A program made the position numbers and the translations under genes. From Chloroflexota bacterium (GTDB taxonomy: Bacteria; Chloroflexota; Dehalococcoidia; JACPPY01): DNA of 7,496 nt. The number at the start of each line of letters is the position of its first letter. The first letter of the stretch is position 1. The notes below the pieces were generated by a model that ran no database searches, was not told the DNA's origin, and worked only from the letters and a program-made list of their open reading frames with translations. The stretch lies in NCBI GenBank assembly GCA_016189825.1, contig JACPRR010000046.1:1-7496 (forward strand), written 5' to 3'. Shown piece by piece: positions 6,328 to 7,496 of the stretch.

Positions 6328-6350
6328 CCCCGGGCGTGCTGACCTGTCAA
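6322..6350 (-). promoter_or_regulatory. Predicted sigma70-type promoter of the amidohydrolase-capA-SBP-SDR-dehydratase operon
   Basis: On the minus strand the -35 box TTGACA (6350-6345) matches consensus exactly. It is followed by a 17-base spacer (6344-6328) and TATTAT (6327-6322), five of six matches to TATAAT. Transcription would start near 6315, giving a leader of about 210 bases before ATG 6102. It is the only near-consensus promoter I found on this strand, which argues that the five downstream genes share it. Confidence 0.7.
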
Positions 6351-6394
6351 TAGCCGCGTGAAGCTGACTCGTTATCCGGAATCGTATCTGCTAC

Positions 6395-6427
6395 GGTCAA
6401 CGACACATTAGGGTGGAGTCATCAACC
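6395..6427 (-). other. Possible RNA stem-loop in the etfA 3' flank
   Basis: In minus-strand RNA, GGUUGAUGAC (6427-6418) can pair along ten bases with GUCGUUGACC (6404-6395), with G-U wobbles at three positions and a 13-base loop. The plus-strand RNA would have mismatches at those wobble positions, so the fold favours transcription leftward from etfA. There is no U-run after it, so it is not a typical intrinsic terminator. It could be a 3' stabilising structure or chance. Confidence 0.3.
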
Positions 6428-6556
6428 GCTGGCAGCACTGAGCCATGACAGCTATCGCCATTATTGTGCGCTTTGCTGCGGTGAGGTGGAACCACATGCC
6501 GCGAAGAGTCGCAGGGATCATCGCAACATACGCATATAGCCGTGGTGCGGATTGGT

Positions 6557-7496
6557 TTATGCGGCCAGCAGCTCCTTAGCCTTCTCGATGAAGGCGGGGA
6601 GGATCTGCTTCCAATCGCCGACAACCCCGTAGCGGGCCTCTTTGAAGATATTGGCTTCCGCGTCCTTGTTAACCGCGATGATGTTCCTCGCTCCAGAGCA
6701 TCCGGCCAGATGCTGGCTGGCGCCTGAAACGCCGAAGGTGATGTACAGGTCCGGCGTAACGACACGGCCGGTCAGCCCGATCTGGACCTGCGAAGGCATC
6801 CACCCGCTGTCGCATGCCGGCCTGGTAGCGCCGACCGCCCCTTTCAGTAGCCTGGCCAGTTCATCTAGTTGCCTGAAGCCCTCGGGACCGCCGATCCCGC
6901 GGCCGCCGCAGATGATCACCTTGGCATCTTCGAGCTTGATCCCCTCCGTCTTCTCCTTGACGCGGTCGACAACTCTGTACCTTATCGCCGACACATCGAC
7001 CTTGATAGGTACATTCACGACCTCCGCTCTCCGCGATTGGTCGGGCTCAAGAGGGGCAAGGGCCTTCTGGCGGGCTGTCGCAATCTGGGGAAACGAGGAC
7101 GCCGTGAAAACGGCAAGTGCATTACCACCGTATACCGGCTTCGTCTGAAGCAAATGCTTGCTCTGAGGGTCGACGTCCAGGGCGATACAGTCACTTGTGA
7201 GCGCCGCGCCGAGCCGGAATGCCAATCGTGGTGCGAGGTCGCGGCCGACGGCTGTCTGGCCCAGCAGTATGTACCGGGGGTTCGCTTCTTTAGCAACGCC
7301 TGCGAGCACCGATACGTAGGCATCTGTCTGGTAGTCCTTGAGCAACGGGCCGTCAACTACGTAAACAGTGTCAGCGCCGTACGCGGCGGCCTGATTGGCG
7401 GCAGCAGCGACGCCCGCGCCAGCAAGCACGAGGCTGACCTTCTCCCCGAGCTTGCTCGCGAGCGCCCTGGCGCCGCCGAGGAGTTCGGATGTGATC
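6557..7496 (-). CDS. etfA: Electron transfer flavoprotein alpha subunit, N-terminus cut by window edge
   Basis: 312 residues are visible, beginning ITSELLGGARALASKLGEKV and ending with TAA at 6557. The usual length is about 320-340 aa, so only some 15-25 N-terminal residues are missing beyond the right edge. The GTG at 7429 is an internal valine codon, because the frame and the family similarity continue upstream of it. The C-terminal FAD domain is intact in the visible numbering: CGGRG (196-200), GATRPACDSGW (222-232), QIGLTG (238-243), GVSGASQHLAG (255-265) and NKDAEANIF (276-284). EtfA with EtfB moves electrons between acyl-CoA dehydrogenases and quinone or ferredoxin systems. The partner etfB should lie to the right. 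A 454-base gap with its own promoter separates it from the operon to the left, so it is probably the last gene of a preceding unit with a related role in acyl-CoA oxidation or reduction. Confidence 0.93.
   Translation of the reverse strand, partial: ITSELLGGARALASKLGEKVSLVLAGAGVAAAANQAAAYGADTVYVVDGPLLKDYQTDAYVSVLAGVAKEANPRYILLGQTAVGRDLAPRLAFRLGAALTSDCIALDVDPQSKHLLQTKPVYGGNALAVFTASSFPQIATARQKALAPLEPDQSRRAEVVNVPIKVDVSAIRYRVVDRVKEKTEGIKLEDAKVIICGGRGIGGPEGFRQLDELARLLKGAVGATRPACDSGWMPSQVQIGLTGRVVTPDLYITFGVSGASQHLAGCSGARNIIAVNKDAEANIFKEARYGVVGDWKQILPAFIEKAKELLAA

Larger units (their letters stand above)
6103..6556. other. 454-base intergenic region: etfA 3' region, promoter and operon leader
   Basis: I see no convincing gene, tRNA or known riboswitch here. 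Reading in the minus direction, it contains the etfA 3' flank with a possible stem-loop at 6427-6395, and the promoter at 6350-6322. Overlapping inverted repeats lie at 6327-6272. The leader of about 210 bases carries a possible GGCTG/CAGCC stem (6243-6247 with 6220-6224) and a perfect six-base hairpin at 6150-6134, ending at the ribosome binding site of the amidohydrolase gene. Confidence 0.6.

Noticed and set aside
6481..6505. GCGG...CCGC inverted repeat as an etfA terminator
   Set aside because: Only four outer pairs plus a three- to four-pair inner stem, with mismatches between them and no U-run.
6397..6765. 122-codon minus-strand open frame spanning the end of etfA
   Set aside because: Most of it overlaps the conserved FAD domain of EtfA in another frame and the rest is intergenic; no recognisable domain.

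Overview
The window reads almost entirely on the minus strand (transcription runs from the right edge to the left edge) and looks like part of an anaerobic acyl-CoA catabolic locus from an uncultured, moderately GC-rich bacterium. The lipoprotein with a long Thr/Ala/Pro linker, the amidohydrolase-2 plus CapA pairing, and the CGTCATTCCGG-type intergenic palindrome are features I associate with Chloroflexota (Dehalococcoidia-like). That assignment is inference; an anaerobic Desulfobacterota-type genome is not excluded.

Layout, right to left. (1) 7496-6557: electron-transfer flavoprotein alpha subunit, cut by the right edge. (2) 6556-6103: a 454-base gap with no convincing gene. It holds a possible RNA stem-loop after etfA, a near-consensus sigma70 promoter (TTGACA, 17 bases, TATTAT), interlocking inverted repeats over that promoter, and a roughly 210-base leader. 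(3) 6102-5266: an amidohydrolase-2 family protein lacking most of the expected metal ligands. (4) 5229-4066: a CapA-type metallophosphatase with a TTG start and no signal peptide. (5) 3990-2251: a family 5 (peptide/nickel type) solute-binding lipoprotein without permease genes. (6) 2151-1297: a short-chain dehydrogenase resembling the (3R)-hydroxyacyl-CoA dehydrogenase domain of MFE-2. (7) 1027-1: a 2-hydroxyacyl-CoA dehydratase / benzoyl-CoA reductase family subunit (HgdB/BcrB-like), cut by the left edge.

Genes 3 to 7 are co-directional. The gaps are 36, 75, 97 and 269 bases, and only one promoter is obvious, so they plausibly form one operon started near 6315. A GC-rich hairpin after the binding-protein gene and a palindromic repeat before the dehydratase gene may divide it. 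In the working model the lipoprotein captures an organic substrate, the dehydratase/reductase subunit (with a partner and an ATPase activator expected outside the window) performs a low-potential reductive or dehydration step on a CoA thioester, the dehydrogenase oxidises a hydroxyacyl-CoA, and Etf handles electrons. The roles of CapA and the ligand-poor amidohydrolase are unexplained and are the most interesting part of the window.
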